Below are positions 48,994 through 62,589 of a DNA stretch of 64,000 nucleotides, one piece after another. Below the pieces are notes generated by a model, which saw only the letters and a list, made by a program, of their open reading frames with translations, did not search any database and had not been told where the DNA came from. The DNA is from Heterodera schachtii (taxonomy: Eukaryota > Nematoda > Chromadorea > Rhabditida > Heteroderidae), in NCBI GenBank assembly GCA_023374025.1, contig SIJG01000017.1, positions 62,001 through 126,000 on the forward strand, given 5' to 3'. The position numbers and the translations under genes were made by a program. Numbering within the stretch: position 1 is the first letter of the stretch; every line of letters begins with the position of its first letter.

Positions 48994-51900
48994 ACGAACG
49001 AATGGAGACGGCACTTTGGCATTTTGGAGGGGAGAAATTGCTGATGGAACGATGCAGAAATGAGGAGGAAAATCCGTCGATGTTCATTCATTATTTATAA
49101 AAGATATTATTGACCAAAATTGTGTGTGTGCCTTCGTTCTCTGGGCTTCCATCCCTTTACCAAAATGGCACATTGAAACAGTTGCTATATTTTTAAAGTT
49201 TCATCAAATCAATTAGCAGTTTCAGTTGGTGGAAGACCAGGGACAAAATATCACACAAAAATGGATAATTACTGAGGGACCAAAAATATTCTCTCCTTTT
49301 TCACATGTTATTACATTCGTACATCGTTTTGCATAAATTCATTTTGTTGGAAATGAAATCACTTTGTTAATAGTAAAAAGCGGATCCAAACCAATGACAA
49401 ATGATCATTAAAATTTGAGAGGAAAAAATGCATTAAATTGAGTATTTTTGCTGGTTTTTTCATTTGATAGATTTTTCTGATTACTTGGCGTCTGCACCAA
49501 AAAAAAAATGGAAAAGTTGTAATAGCAAATCGATCTACACGATAAAAATGGGTTTAAAATGATTTGGCAGTTACAGTTTGGGTGGTTCCCTTGTCAGTGG
49601 TTCGTGAGATATTCAGCTAAAAAGACCATTACTCTCCATGCAAGCAATAAATAAGTGATCAAATCCACTTCATATTAAAATAAATGGTAAAATCTTTGAG
49701 TTTCCCATTTCCATGTTCTCCCGGTTCCATTTTTTCATAAATTTCTTGAGCTTTAAGGAGGCGTTCCATTATTAAGGAGTGCTCGGGAACCGATGCCGAA
49801 TCGAGAAAGATTCACTTTTTTGGTCTCTGTATCGGTTCTCATCAAATCGACAGTATTATGCTGTTTAATTGTAATTTCACTAATTAAGGGTGGAGCTAGG
49901 GGGAGGCGGACTGACAAATGAGGGAGCCAATGCCCCCCCCCCACCCGCCTTGAAATCCGAAAACCCTAGAAAAATGCAAAATTTTCCCCTTTTTGGACAA
50001 AAGAGTAAAGCGAAAAGGGACAATAATCCGCCGGAGACTCTCGCCCGCCCCCCGAAGCCAAAGGTCTGAGTACCCTATTCCCTTGTCATTAATGAATATG
50101 GTCGTAAGATCAAATTGGGAATTGATGCTTTTGGATGCAAATCACCGCAAATCGCTTCAAACACAAAAATTGGCTCAAAAAATCAAGTGACTTGATGAAC
50201 CAAAGCCATGGCTCGAATTCATCGTAAAATTTGAAATCAGTAAAAAAAGATGTTCCTCATTTGGTGGAAAATGAGTTAATTGGGTTCGCAGTTCGCACAC
50301 CTTCGGATGACTTCCAAAGACTGCGATTCAAGAAATATTATCACAACTTTTATACTGCTGGTTTCTGCTTAATTTCAAGGCTTTTTTTGAAATAAAAATA
50401 TCTTGTAAATTGGTCCGCTGTCTTGTGAATTAAAATTCTTATTTTCAAGGACCTCCTTGCATCCAAGGACGAATTCCACCCATTCAAAGCTTTTCATATA
50501 ACTTTTGGCTAAAATTAAAAAAACATATGCCATTATTCTGTCCTAAGCTTGCCAAGTTTTTCTTTCGTAACAGTTTAGTGCAACAGAGTATTTCTTAAGG
50601 GTTTCGCTGCTTTGGCTTTCTGTGGCCAACATTTTGTGAGTGTCCGGCGGCAGAGAAGCAGACAAAGGCGGGCAGAGAATGGGTGTGCCGGTCGCTGATT
50701 GGCTGCTTGTCGTCCCTTGCTGCTGCTGAAGGGGCGGAGCCTCGCGGGGAGAAAAGCGTCTCACTCACTCTCTCCCTATTCTCTGCCCTCTCTTTTTCCC
50801 CTCTCTTTCCCCTTTCTCTCCCCTTTCCTTTTCCCCTTCTCTGCCCTTTCTTTTCTCCCTCACTTTTTCCTCTCATTCATTTCATTTCATTCCTTCGCCG
50901 TTTGGGTGGAGAAAGTGTTTGTTGCTCTTTTCTTTTCTGTCTCATTACGCAAATACACAACACATCTCTTCACATTATCACCATCATTCATTCATTCGTT
51001 TGTCTCCGTTTTTCCTTCTTTTCCCTTCCCCAATTTAACTGCGTTTGCGTTTGGAGTCGACCGAACGACCGACCGACCGATTCCTTAGAGCCGAATACAT
51101 TCGTTATTTCGAATTTAAGTGTGTATTTATCTTAGGTATTTGAAAAGTGAAGTGTTGTATCTAATGTACGCCTAATTAACTCCCCCGCCCTTTTTTATAA
51201 ATTGAATTACTGTAAAAATGGCTATTACTTACCATCGACCCCTACCCTTCTAAGAATTTAAAGCGTTTTGCATTCAACTGCTTTGATAAATGAATGTGCA
51301 TTCGTTATGCATTTATGTACAGGCATATTTTATGTAAAATCCATTTTTCGCTTCGCTTTCATTTATTGTCATTTTCCCTAATCCCTCCCTTCTTAAAAAG
51401 GGAAAGACAATCCGACAAGAGGAAAAAAGGACACTAATGATGAGATGAATCAGAAAAAAGTCAGAACCCATCTACGAACTCTTAACTAATTACTATTGAC
51501 TTGACAAATTCGATGCTGGTTTTGCTTGATTTGTTTGAAAAGTTTTGCTGTCTTTCTACTGTACTCATCATGATGCGAATGTATGCGTCTCATGAGTTTT
51601 ACAAATGCAGTCAAATCTCTGGCTTATTCATCACCGCCCTTCTCTATCGATGGTCGGCTAATGAGCGGGGAAAGGGGGGGGGAAGGATGGATGAATGCTT
51701 TTTACTGGTTGCTTTTGGACGGTGGTGCCCAGCAGAGCCTAAGCGACTGCTGAGGACGGAAGAGAAGAAAGAGCACAGAGAACAGAAAGAACATTGCCCT
51801 CCCACGCCCTCCGCCGCTTGGTTGGCGAGTGAAAGAGCAATTTTGGTTGGTGGACGACGCCGACGAATTCGACCGCCGCCGCTGTGCGATTCCCCCCCCC

Positions 51901-52346
51901 CCCCCCCCCCGACATTCTTTTCCTTTCATTCTTTCTGTGGCGATTCATTCACTCTCAGTCCATCTCTCTCTCTCTCTCTCTCTCTCTTTTTGCCATTTCC
52001 CATAAACAAAATCCCCCCCCCCCCCCCTCCGCCCGTCTCTCTTCTGCCCCGCCGATTAACATTATCATCCAAATCCGATCCTGCAAAGCGTTCGTTCCCA
52101 ATTTTGAAGTTTTTGAAAACGCGTCGTCGCTGATTCATATGTTCAAAATATCCTGTTTCCGAACGCACTTTTTTTGCCCATAAGGAATTAATCTCTCTAT
52201 TAAAAAATGATTGTGCGACACTGACCCATTCATTCAGTAAAAATAAATGATTTATCAGTCAAATTGACTGTTTGTGTCTGTTGACTTACATAAAAAATGC
52301 AATAATTACTCATAATTTTTAACATGTTGAGACTTTAAAAATTGCG
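48994..52346. other. Intergenic upstream of the Polyhomeotic-like gene; CT-rich blocks
   Basis: 49000-50600 is AT-rich, with a sequence related to the 8921 element at about 49885-50070. About 50760-50880, 51890-51990 and 52010-52060 are CT-rich or C-runs on the + strand, including a (CT)n stretch at 51965-51988. Frames across these are low complexity. Likely promoter and 5' UTR of the gene starting at 52347. Confidence 0.5.
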
Positions 52347-55300
52347 ATGTCGGGAGAAGACGACGAAGCAGTTCAGGCGATTGTCGATGACATAATGGAC
52401 AAAACGAGTGGGACAGAAGACATTGAGCAGCCAACACAAGGTTAGTTAATTAAAAAACAAATGCAATTATTCAAGGAAAAAGTTTTATTAGCTATTTGAC
52501 AAAAATAAGCCATTTAAAATTCTCAACTTTCCGATATTTATGAAAATCCTTTTCAGCATCAAATTTTACAAGCAATGAGCAGCAGCAGCAAAATGCGACC
52601 ACTCAAAAACTTCAGCAACAACGAGTTGAAGCAGTTCAGCGCCAGCATTTGCCCAAAAATGAGACTGAGTCGGCGTCACCTTCGCTCGCCAACCCTTTGT
52701 CGGTGTGCAGTGGCAGTCGCCGTTCGACCAGCGCCGACTCCGAACGCTCACTTCGACTAGAAATCGCGGAAAGCAGCGGAGGCGGCACAAGCGGAGCGGA
52801 ATCGCCGCTGGCAATGCCAATTTTGGACAAAAGCGGTTGCGTCACTCCAACAAATGCAACGTACCGCGGAGCACCAAACACCAATGGTGGTTGGAAATAC
52901 TGGCATTTTTTACAACTAAGTTGGGTAAATAAACAACAAAAAAAAAGTTATAGGCAATGTTCAACCAAATTGTGAGGACAAAACGCCAATAGCGAACCCA
53001 ACGGAAGACATGGCGAATAAAGCAAAAGACGGAGGAGGACACATTGCGGAGGACGACGTTCAAAAGGTTCAAACTTACTGAACAATGCGATCATGAATTG
53101 CAACAAAAAAAAAACAAGCTGGGCATTTGTATAGATTAGGGGTCGATAAAACCAAAGGGGGAGGAACTCTTTCGATTTGAAAAAAAAAAGAATTTTATTT
53201 TGAGGAAAAACAAAAATAATCTAAATAAGGTAGCACACATTCATGATCAGCAACCTTAAAAATGCGTATAATTATCAAAACAAAGGGTCTCTCTCCCTTT
53301 TGGTTTTGTCGACTCCTAATCTATACAAGTGCCAGATAAATTTTAAACAACAATTATTAAAAAGGTTGCTGTTCCAAACCGTGTTTAGACTAAATAAACC
53401 CTTTTATGCAATATTTAAACTGAATTAGAAAAAAATCCGTAAATTTAAGCATTAGTACAGCCGTCCAAATTAATATTTTTGTGTAATTTTTTACAATTTT
53501 GCCATTTTTTAGGAACAGCCGAATCCAATGGCGGAAAAAGGCACCGTTCCAACGGTGGTCGAGTCGAACAGCGTAAAGGAACACGACGGAGAGGCGATTG
53601 CCATCGCCCCTGGCGAGCCGACCGATTCCGTCGCCCCAATGGCACCGCCGTCGGCGGCGACTTCGCCAGCGCCACCAAAAACGCCTGCTTCGGCAGACGA
53701 TGTTTCTTCATCCGCACCGAATTCGACTGGTGCTGCTGCAATTATACTTTCTTCGTCCGCTCCTTCAACTAGTTCAACAACAATGCCACAAACAAACCCA
53801 TCCCAAAGTGACACCACCGACGAAAACGGCACACAAACAGCGGTGGTGGTGCCATTGGTGTCAAGCGGCGTAACTGTAAGGGATTTTTGACTGATTGTTG
53901 CATTTCTAATCACTGTCAGAGGCCATATTTTTGGGACTTTTGGATTTAAACAGTAATTTTTCTCGAGTTTTGGTTCCCCTACCCCATTTTACTTCGGCAC
54001 ATTTAATTTATTCCGTACAATTTCTTATTTGTTTAGTCCACAACAACCTCATCGGCATCAATTGTCACCACATCTGCTGCTGTTGTTGCTCCATCTTCTT
54101 CCCCGCCGACATTGGCGAGCAGTGGCGGCATCAGTGGCACTAGTACAATCGTAACGGTGTCCATCGCGGGCAAAAGTGCCGCGAGTATTACCGCCGCGGC
54201 AGCAGCGGCGGCAGCCGCGCGTTCGACGGGCGCTTCGGCGACTGCGCCCGCACCGCCGACGCTCGCGTTGATGCGCGCGCCCATCCAACCAAAGCCGGTG
54301 ACGCGCATTTTGCCAAGGCCAACGGCCAAAAAGGTACTTCAAATGGTAGTCATTTCCTTGTTTTGTTTTACTACATTGATTAAAGGCAGTTCCATTCCCC
54401 CCCCCCCCCGGAAAATTTTTTCTAAAATTTCTCAAACCTAGAAGATTTTCAAGAAAAAAAATCTTAGGAAATTTTTTACATGAAAGATTCAAGGAAAAAA
54501 GATATTTTTTTCAGCGAATTTTAGGAAAATTTTTGAGAAAAACTTAGTAACTCATCATAAAATTTCGAAAATACGCTGGAAAAAGTTTCAAAAATTTTTT
54601 TTTCTTGTAATTTCTTACAAAAACATTTCCTAAGATTTCTAGGTTTGAGAAAAAAATAATAATGCACCCGATTAAAAGAGAGTCGAGAAATTTCGTGCAA
54701 TGACTAAAAACAAAATAAAATGTCCCTTTTGCAGACCCAGCAAGTGAACAGCACTGCAGGGACTACAACAACAACCGCAAATGCCAATTGTCCAACATGG
54801 ACAGCAGCAACGACAACGATGTCGACAGTTGCGAACATTAGTGGCACAACAATGGCAATTGCCGCCAAACCGGGGGCCCCGAAAAGTGGGCTGTTGGGCA
54901 CTGGTGGTGCACCCGTTCGTGGCCAGTTGACAAGCGGTTCGACAATGGTATTCAGTGGCGCAAAAACTGTGACAACAGCAACAAATGCGGTGCAACAGCA
55001 CAACCAGAAAAGTGCGGCGGGAGGGCATTTTGCGGCTGTTCCGATTGCTAATTGCTTTTGAATTTCAGTTCTTGCTAATGGCACCATTAGTTCGGCAACA
55101 ACAAAATTTGCTGCTGTTGTACCACAACGGGTCGGCAGTGTTGTTGCACCATTGACACCACCCATTGAAGCGAAGGAGCCGCAGAGGGAATACACGACAA
55201 GTACAAGCAGTACCACCTGTACAACTTTCACCACAACCACAGAAATGTCGGCATCGTCGCTGGACAAATTTGCCGACACGGTGAACAGAGTGGCAGCCGG

Positions 55301-58300
55301 AACGGAAATTTCCCCACCGCATCCGTCGATGCAACAGCAAATTGTTGTTGCCTATTCGTCGGCAGCAACCGCGACGACATTGGCGAGCAGTACGGCAATA
55401 CTAACAACGACGACAACGGCAAGCAGTACAGCAGCAGCAATACAACCACCAATTGCAACAATGGCAAAAGGGCAACCGCCGCAACTCGGCACGGAGAGGG
55501 GCCAACAAATGTTGAAGCCGAAGGCGCCCAAGAAGAAGAAGGCACCAGCAGCGCCAAAAGCGAAGAATGGCGCGACGAACGGAATTGACGAAGGGACGGA
55601 GCAACGGAACACAACGACCATTTCAGTTGTCGACATGCAGCAGCAGCAACAACAACTTCAACAGGTAAGCAAAGGGAATTGTAGTGTAAGAGCAACAAGA
55701 AAACTGTTGGGATAAAACTGGAAACAACGGAATAAATTCTGTATCATGGCATTACCTTTTTTCAATTTTGGTCTTTCAACCCTATTTCATAATTCTTTTG
55801 TCGGTAAAAATTGGCTTCTGAAGGCGGGGTCCTGGCATATTTGTAAAGGCCGAAAATCGAGGCCCATTCTTCTCCATTTTGAATTTAAAGTCCTTGTCAA
55901 GTTGTAAATATCATTCGGTGCATGAAAAAAGCATACGAAAAAGGGCTTTCTGTAATATAAACAGCTACGGAAATGGACAGATAATTAAATAAAACAAAAA
56001 TAAAAATTGCTATTTGTCCCGTTAATATTTATTCTTTTTTGTCCCTTCGTTTTTTCCGATTTCCCTCTTTCGATTGGCAATGAGTCATTCCTTTGCCTTC
56101 ACACAATTCCCTTTTCAGTCGTCTTCCACCGCCTCTTTGTTCCCCCTTTGTCCGTCCGTCTCATCGAACGCCCCGGGCGGCGGCATGCTTTTCCCGTCAA
56201 ACTTTGCGCTCGCCGCCACGCCCAACGGCACTGTCGGTGCCAGTCTGATGGCGGCGTATCCGAACGGAGGCGCCAGCGGCGGAATTACGCAATATTTCAT
56301 ACGCCAGGTTTCTATGAAGATTTACTTCATAAGAAATTTTAATGGCATTTTTATTACGGGTGGGTAGGATTATAATTTGTTATTTAAATGATAAACCATG
56401 GCATTTCCCTTTGAAATGCATCTTCCTTCCTCCTACCTTTCAGACCACTTCGTCGGGCCATCAGCAGCTGATCCCCGTCATACCGTCGCAGCAACAGTTT
56501 TTCTTTTCACCAATGCCGGAAGCGGTCGACCCGAACAATGCCATCGCAACAAATGGCCCACCAACGGCAGCGCATTTCCAAGGTTTGGGAATTATTGTGG
56601 AAACATTGGGACTCAAACGTCACGGAACTTTGGGCTTTATTTCCGCTACGGAGTTGGCCTTGCCAAAGCGATTGCTTGTGCCAATTTAAGTCGGGCCCTA
56701 AAGCAAAATTTTTGTAAAGTCTCGCAATTTTTGACTGATACTTCCATAAAAAAAGAGAGACACAAATGAATATAATATTGCATTTGCTGAATGTTTATTT
56801 GTTTTTTTGAGAATGGAATGATTTTTGTTTTTCCGTAGGACAAACGACGGATGACCAACAGCAACGGATGGTCATTCAGCAGCAGCAACAACAACAGCAA
56901 CACCAAGTCCGCAATTTGTACTTCCGCTCCGGAAACGAGCTTATCATGCGTAATTTCTAACTTTATCCAATCATACTAATGGGATTTACCAACAAAATCA
57001 GGCCCGTAACCAAAAAACATAACTCAATTCACTTAATCTGACCCAAATTTTCTAAATTTTCCGGCCTTATATTTTTGACAAATTAGGTCTCAAAATGGCC
57101 AAAATTGTCCGTTTATATTCAGGAAAATTACATGGGCCAAAAATTTTGGGTCGGAAGAGAAAAAAAAAAGGAGCACTTCGGGTGCACCTACTGAAATTCG
57201 GGCCTGAATACAAAAAACCACTAATCGACCATTTTCCGTCCTCATTTATGTTTTTTAGCTGCAATGGTCTCAAACAGTGTTGTTAGCGGTGCCAATGTCA
57301 GTTTGACTTCGTCGGCGGTGCCCTCCTCCCAACACTCGGCGGTCGCCCAAGCGAATTTTGTTGCCTCCACCACCCAACACCACCGACCCTCACCCGTCCA
57401 ACCCCAACAAAAGGGCACCTTTGTCGGCATTCAGCCCAAGGGGGGAATGCCACCGACGGCGGTGGCAGCGAGGACAGCGATAGCGCCGAAGGGGAGTCAG
57501 CAGCAGACAACGGGGGAAGGTGAGCCAGCCAAAATGGGAACGGAATGGGACCAATTCATAGGGGGGGGGGGGTCAGAAATTTGTCTGTACGAAACACCCC
57601 CTGAGAGACCAAAATTTACAAAATTAAAAAACCAAATTCAATTTTATAAATTTACGAAATTTGGAAAATGTGAAAAAGAATTTCGTTTTAACGAAACACA
57701 ATTTAAAATAGTAAATTTTTTGAGTTTTTAGAATAAAAATTTTGATTTCCTCCAATTTTCGTAAAATTTTCCCATCTTTACGTGTGCTTTTTCGATTTTC
57801 ACCGAAAATTTTTCTAAATTGACCACTCGTACGATTTACGAAATTAACCCCTCCTTCCCCCCCCCCCCCCCTCCATTGTCCACCAATGACTCAATTTGAA
57901 TTTGTTCATCCCGCCGCAGGGCCTTCCTCTGCCCACCAACCCGTCTCGACTCCCGTGGTGATGATCGGTGGTCCGTCACACCACTCGCCCTACCAACAGC
58001 AGTTGGCCCCTTCCCAGCAACAGTACTTTCTGACTCCGTCCGGTGCCATTGTCACTTTGCAGGCGCCGCCGCCTCACCAACTCCAACCACAACAGCAGCA
58101 CATTCCGGTTGGGTCACCAGCTTATAATGAATGGCTTTTAATGATAATAATATTCAGACAATTGGCAATGTGCGAATAATGCCACAGTCCAGCAACAGTT
58201 CGACGCCGATGGCCATTGCTTCAGGCGATGTCGAGCAGTACATGCAGAAGAATGGTCATTTTTTAGAACTATAAACGCATGAATCTAGCTTTAACTGATT

Positions 58301-61300
58301 TATCCCTTCGAAAATTGAAAGTTTTGCCCTGATAAATCACCGCTTTTTTGTCTCACTTTTCACCAATTGGTTTAGGTATGGTCGGGTCAACTCCGAATTC
58401 GTCACGGCCAAATGCTGGTTTGTTTTCGAAATCTCTTAAATTATTTTAAATGTGTTTTTAAACAAATTCCTTACAATTAGCTGTCAAAGTGTCGTCGCCA
58501 AAACGGAAACGAAAAACGGATTCGAAAAATATTCCAGCCAATTCAGCGACTTTGCTTCCCACTGACCAAGGTGTTTTTAACCCTGATTTAATGACGAATT
58601 GTTTTGTTTTAGATCCAACCAAACATCTTTCCCAACATCAACACATGGCCGATTATCCATTGGCTGTTGACGAGGAAGAAAATGAGCCACCGCCGGTGCT
58701 CTGTCGAGGTGGGAATGATAGGCAAAAGGCCAATGGGCACCGGACAAAATCTCGATGCCAAAATTTCTTTAAAATTTTCAAGCAAAAAAATTGATAAATT
58801 TTTCTAGCGATTTTGGAAAATTTTTTGTAAAACTATTAATTCATCATAAAATTCAAAAGAAAAAAACTTTGAAAAATTTTAATTTTTTCCTTGAGAAATT
58901 TCTCATGTTTTGAATTTTTTTAAAAATCAGCGGCAAAGTTATGAAAAATACATTAGGAGTCTTTCATTTATTTGTTTCTTAAGTGTTCAATCGGAGTGAA
59001 GATGAACCAATCGTGAGCACCCAATCGGTGGAAAGCGTTTTTCAACACGAGGCCAAAATAATTCGGGAGCGCATTTACGATGCCAGTGGCAAAAAGTTCG
59101 GACCGCTCAAACATTTCATTGACGGCTTTGAAATTGAGGTCATTCATCTTTTTACGCCCCCTTCTCTATTTTTTAAAGATTTTAACACTTCCAATTTTTT
59201 TAGGAGGACATCGAACCGTTCCCATGCGAACATCAACAATTGCTGGACAAACTGAAGAGGGAACAAGCGGCGCTCGAGGCAGAAGCAGGCGGCGAAGTGC
59301 AAAAGGAAACGGCGGCGACAAAATCGGGCACTGTTTCACCCGAAAAGAATGCCGAAATGGGTAGAACGAATGGCACGAATTTAAACTAATTAATTACCTA
59401 TTAAACTGCATTTATTATTTAGATGTCCAAGATGCACTACGACGTAAAACTCGAAAACGTGCAGCCACCGCTTCATCGTCCGTTTCGTCTGCGTCTTCAC
59501 CAACTCGTTCTCCAAAGAGGTCCAATGCCATGGACACGTGCGACCGAATGGAAGGTAAAAAGGGTGCAATTTTGCTCTATCATTTCGTTGGCCATAGAAA
59601 ATTGGTCTGGAGCTGGTCACAGCTTTGGCATTTTTGGCCATTTTTATGGCATTTTCAGCTTCCTCCTCCCATCGGACAGATGAGTCCCCTCCAGCCATTA
59701 ACCTGAACGAGTCCAACTCGCTTTCGCACCGCCATTTGGCTGAAGAGGCCAATGCTTCGGTTGCAGGCGATTCAGCGACAGAGTCCGCAACAACAGCAGC
59801 GGCAGCGGCACTTTTGGTCAAAAAGGGACGGAGGAGAGAGTTGGACGGACTGCTGAAGATGGACTTTGGCAAACACTCGCCCTTCCAGACGTCGGACCCG
59901 GACAAATACGCGCAGGAAGTGCTCATCGAGGCGCGTCAGCAGCAGCGCACTTTGGCATTGGCACAAGGTGCTGGTTTTAGGGTTTTAGTCAATTTTAAAG
60001 GTTGATTTTCAATTTTTTAAAAGTTTAAAATTGTCGGGAACCGTTTTTTATTTAAAGTTTTGTGTTTTCAGCAAAAGGAACATCAATAAATTTGAGGACC
60101 AAACCCATGGCAATTTATGAGCATTATTATGATTTTGACGAAGACGAATTCGAAGACATTAGTGAGAGTGAATGGGAACAGAAATTTAGTCATTTGTTTG
60201 GGGATTCGAATTCACCAGAACCCCAATTTTCCGGGAAAATCGAAAGGAAAGCGAAACACGAGAAAACGGACCAAATCAAAAACAGTGGCGAAATTAAACA
60301 ACCCAAATTTGAAGAAGATTCTTCCGCAAATTGTAAAAAATACCAAAAATTGGTGGCAAATTTATCTGCAGGTTTATTTTTAAAACGGAAAACCAAATTT
60401 TGTTAAATTGCAATAACTTATAGAGGAGCAACGGAATGCGCGTCGGAGCGTGGAGAGTTCCTGCGGCGGTTCAGCGACGGGGAAAAGCAGCAAGCGCGAC
60501 AAATACGCGAAAAAGCCTTTTTCGCCGCCCGTCTCACCGCTGCCCGAGTCGCGTGCCGCTTCAGTACGGTCCACAACGCCAACACAGCCATTGAGGGCGA
60601 AGAATAATGGGGAAAAGGCGTCTTCGTGGTCCTCAAAATTGGCGACGACAAGCGGAATGGGAAAGCCAACAAAAGAGGGCACCACAACAACACCAGTGGA
60701 GAACAAGTTGAAAACATCGCCCAAGGTCAGTCTAAAGAAGAGGAAAGTTTAAAAAAAGTTTGAATTGCTTTTATATTAAATAAATTAAAATTAATTATTT
60801 AATTCAAAAAAATGAAAAAAATTGATCTCGGCCGGGTTCGAACCGGCGACCTTCAGTGTGTTAGACTGACGTGATAACCAACTACACCACGAGACCGTTG
60901 TGCAGATTGAATTAAATATTGAATAAATAGCCTATTTTTTCTAATCAACAAATCTATACCGGCAAAACTATTGTTCAGGATTCCTTCTCGTTGGAGCAAC
61001 GCCGTTCTGGTGGTAGCAACGTTTCGGAGGAGGGCGAGGAGCGCTGTCTGTACTGTCGCCGCTCGTTTAAGGAGGTGCCAAGGGACAAAGACCACGTGCA
61101 ATACTGCAGCAAGGCGTGCCGTAAACAACTGAAAGCGGCAAAACGCATGAAACATTCTGGTGGATCGCTGGAGGACGGATTGAACAGCTCGACTGGAATG
61201 GCTGGCGACGAACCGAGAAGCGGGTAGGCCATGAAAAATTCCAGGCTTTTTGAGGAGAGTACTGTCTGGGATTTGGAGTTTTCGAATTAGCCAATTTTTC

Positions 61301-62589
61301 GGTTTCCATTTAATAATGCCCCGTAATCAGAGTTGTTTCGGCAACACCGTCCCATCGTCGTTCCGATCCGTCGTCCTCCAGTGACTCGTCTGGCCAACAG
61401 CAACAATCGACTTGCCACATCACCAGCCCGCTGGGGTCAGCTTTCTCCGCAATGCAACCCCAAATGTTGAGCAAACGTCGTCTGCCGGTGGACCAACATG
61501 CCGAGCAGTTAATGTCGTTGAACCAAGTGAGTTCATCCAATCAATCAAGTTCGATTTTCAACACTTTCAAAATTTGTTGCTTCCCTCTAAATTAAAGAAT
61601 TGTTCGTTTCAGAGACTGTCTGGTAACAATGGCGCTGGACTTGCCGCATCATTTGCCCCAACGCCATATGGCCAATCGCCTCCCGACCAAAATCCGGCCA
61701 TGCTTGCCGTCCCGATGGCAATTCGTCCAACCTCCGGCGCACCACCGACAATGATCCAATACGGGACCACGACCGCGATGTACTTCAATGCACCGGCCCA
61801 ACAGCACCAAATAATGGTCAGCAGCAGCGGCGCAAGCAGCAGTGCCGAACAGCAACAAGCGGCTGCAGTCCATGCCTACCAACAGCAGCAGCAACAACAA
61901 CACCACCACGAACAGCAAATGTTGTACGCCACGGGCACCATGGCCGGCGGGTCACAGCAGCAGCACAACCACAGCAGCAGCAGCAGCATTTCTTCCCACC
62001 GCAAGGAGGGCCAAGCGGTGCAGCACACCCGGGTAAAAGTTCACTCATTCCCAACAGCAACATTTAAATGACCCAAATTCGTATGTAATTCGAAATTACT
62101 GATATTTAGCAATTCCAGTTTTACACCTTTTGAATTTCTCAAAAATTTCGTCCAGGAACCCCTTCACCATTTCTTCCTCCGTCCATGGCACGGCAACCGT
62201 CCTTAACCACAACAGCTGCGCCTTCCTCTTCCCCGGCCACACCGGTGTCAACTCCGACCAATTTTTTGGAGCGCAACGCGGACATTGATGCGCTGGTGGC
62301 GCGTGGAGTGCACACGTGGACCGTAAGATTTTTAAAATTTGCAAATGGGCAACTATTTTTTATTTGTAATTATATTTTTATTCCACAGAAGGAAGAAGTG
62401 TCCAAATGGGTCAATTTCGTCACCGGCTCCGACACCAACGGGGACCGTTTTGTTGAGGAGGACGTGGACGGCGCTTCGCTGCTTTGCCTCCAGTCGGAGC
62501 AGTTGAAGACGGAGCTGAAGTTCAAGCTGGGCCCGCACATAAAAATTTGGAGCGCTTTGGAGGCGCTTAAACGGACGATGATGTGCTGA
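52347..62589 (+). CDS. Polyhomeotic-like Polycomb protein (HD2, FCS zinc finger, SAM)
   Basis: Twenty-seven exons: 52347-52440, 52557-52886, 52954-53066, 53513-53875, 54037-54333, 54735-55011, 55069-55664, 56119-56307, 56444-56582, 56839-56949, 57259-57519, 57920-58107, 58158-58254, 58376-58417, 58481-58570, 58613-58708, 58984-59138, 59204-59360, 59423-59554, 59659-59967, 60072-60371, 60424-60725, 60979-61223, 61331-61526, 61613-62009, 62156-62322, 62389-62589; about 1947 residues, all in phase. Long Ser/Thr/Ala/Gln-rich sequence precedes the HD2-like LKHFIDGFEIEEDIEPFPCE. Then comes an FCS-type zinc finger (CLYC...YCSKAC, 61027-61110), more Gln-rich sequence, and a C-terminal SAM domain (VSKWVNFV, DGASLLCL, FKLGPHIKIWSALEALK). 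This is the Polyhomeotic order; the SAM polymerises PRC1 on chromatin. A basic SPKRKRK could be a nuclear signal. The exon 25 end uses a GC donor (62010), chosen because the GT at 62033 breaks the frame. Confidence 0.85.
54395..54650. repeat. AT-rich dispersed repeat with C-run (intron 5)
   Basis: Begins with a 13-base C run and continues with AAAATTTT/TTTTCTTAGG-type sequence shared with 39636-39860 and 58795-58930. Non-coding. Confidence 0.4.
58795..58930. repeat. AT-rich dispersed repeat (intron 16)
   Basis: Third copy of the GGAAAATTTTTTgxxAAAACTattaaTTCATCATAAAATT-like sequence, matching 54520-54580 best. Lies in the intron between exons 16 and 17 of the Polyhomeotic-like gene. Confidence 0.4.
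60823..60896 (-). tRNA. tRNA-Val (AAC)
   Basis: Read on the - strand, a 74-nt cloverleaf. The acceptor stem GGTCTCG pairs with CGAGATC (one G-U), with discriminator A. The D arm contains GTGTAGTTGGTTATCAC. The anticodon stem TCAGT/ACTGA encloses loop CTAACAC, giving anticodon AAC (Val). The T arm GCCGGTTCGAACCCGGC contains the B box GGTTCGAAC. No intron and no encoded CCA. It is intact and lies antisense within intron 22 of the Polyhomeotic-like gene. Confidence 0.95.

Noticed and set aside
50683..51135. 150-residue + strand frame
   Set aside because: Driven by CT-rich repeats and a GACC repeat; probably 5' flank of the next gene.
51501..52133. 210-residue + strand frame
   Set aside because: Crosses C runs and a CT microsatellite; no protein similarity recognised.
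54704..55279. 191-residue - strand hydrophobic frame
   Set aside because: Complement of Ala/Thr-rich exons of the Polyhomeotic-like gene.
60840..61155. 100-residue - strand frame near the tRNA
   Set aside because: Complement of the FCS zinc-finger exon.
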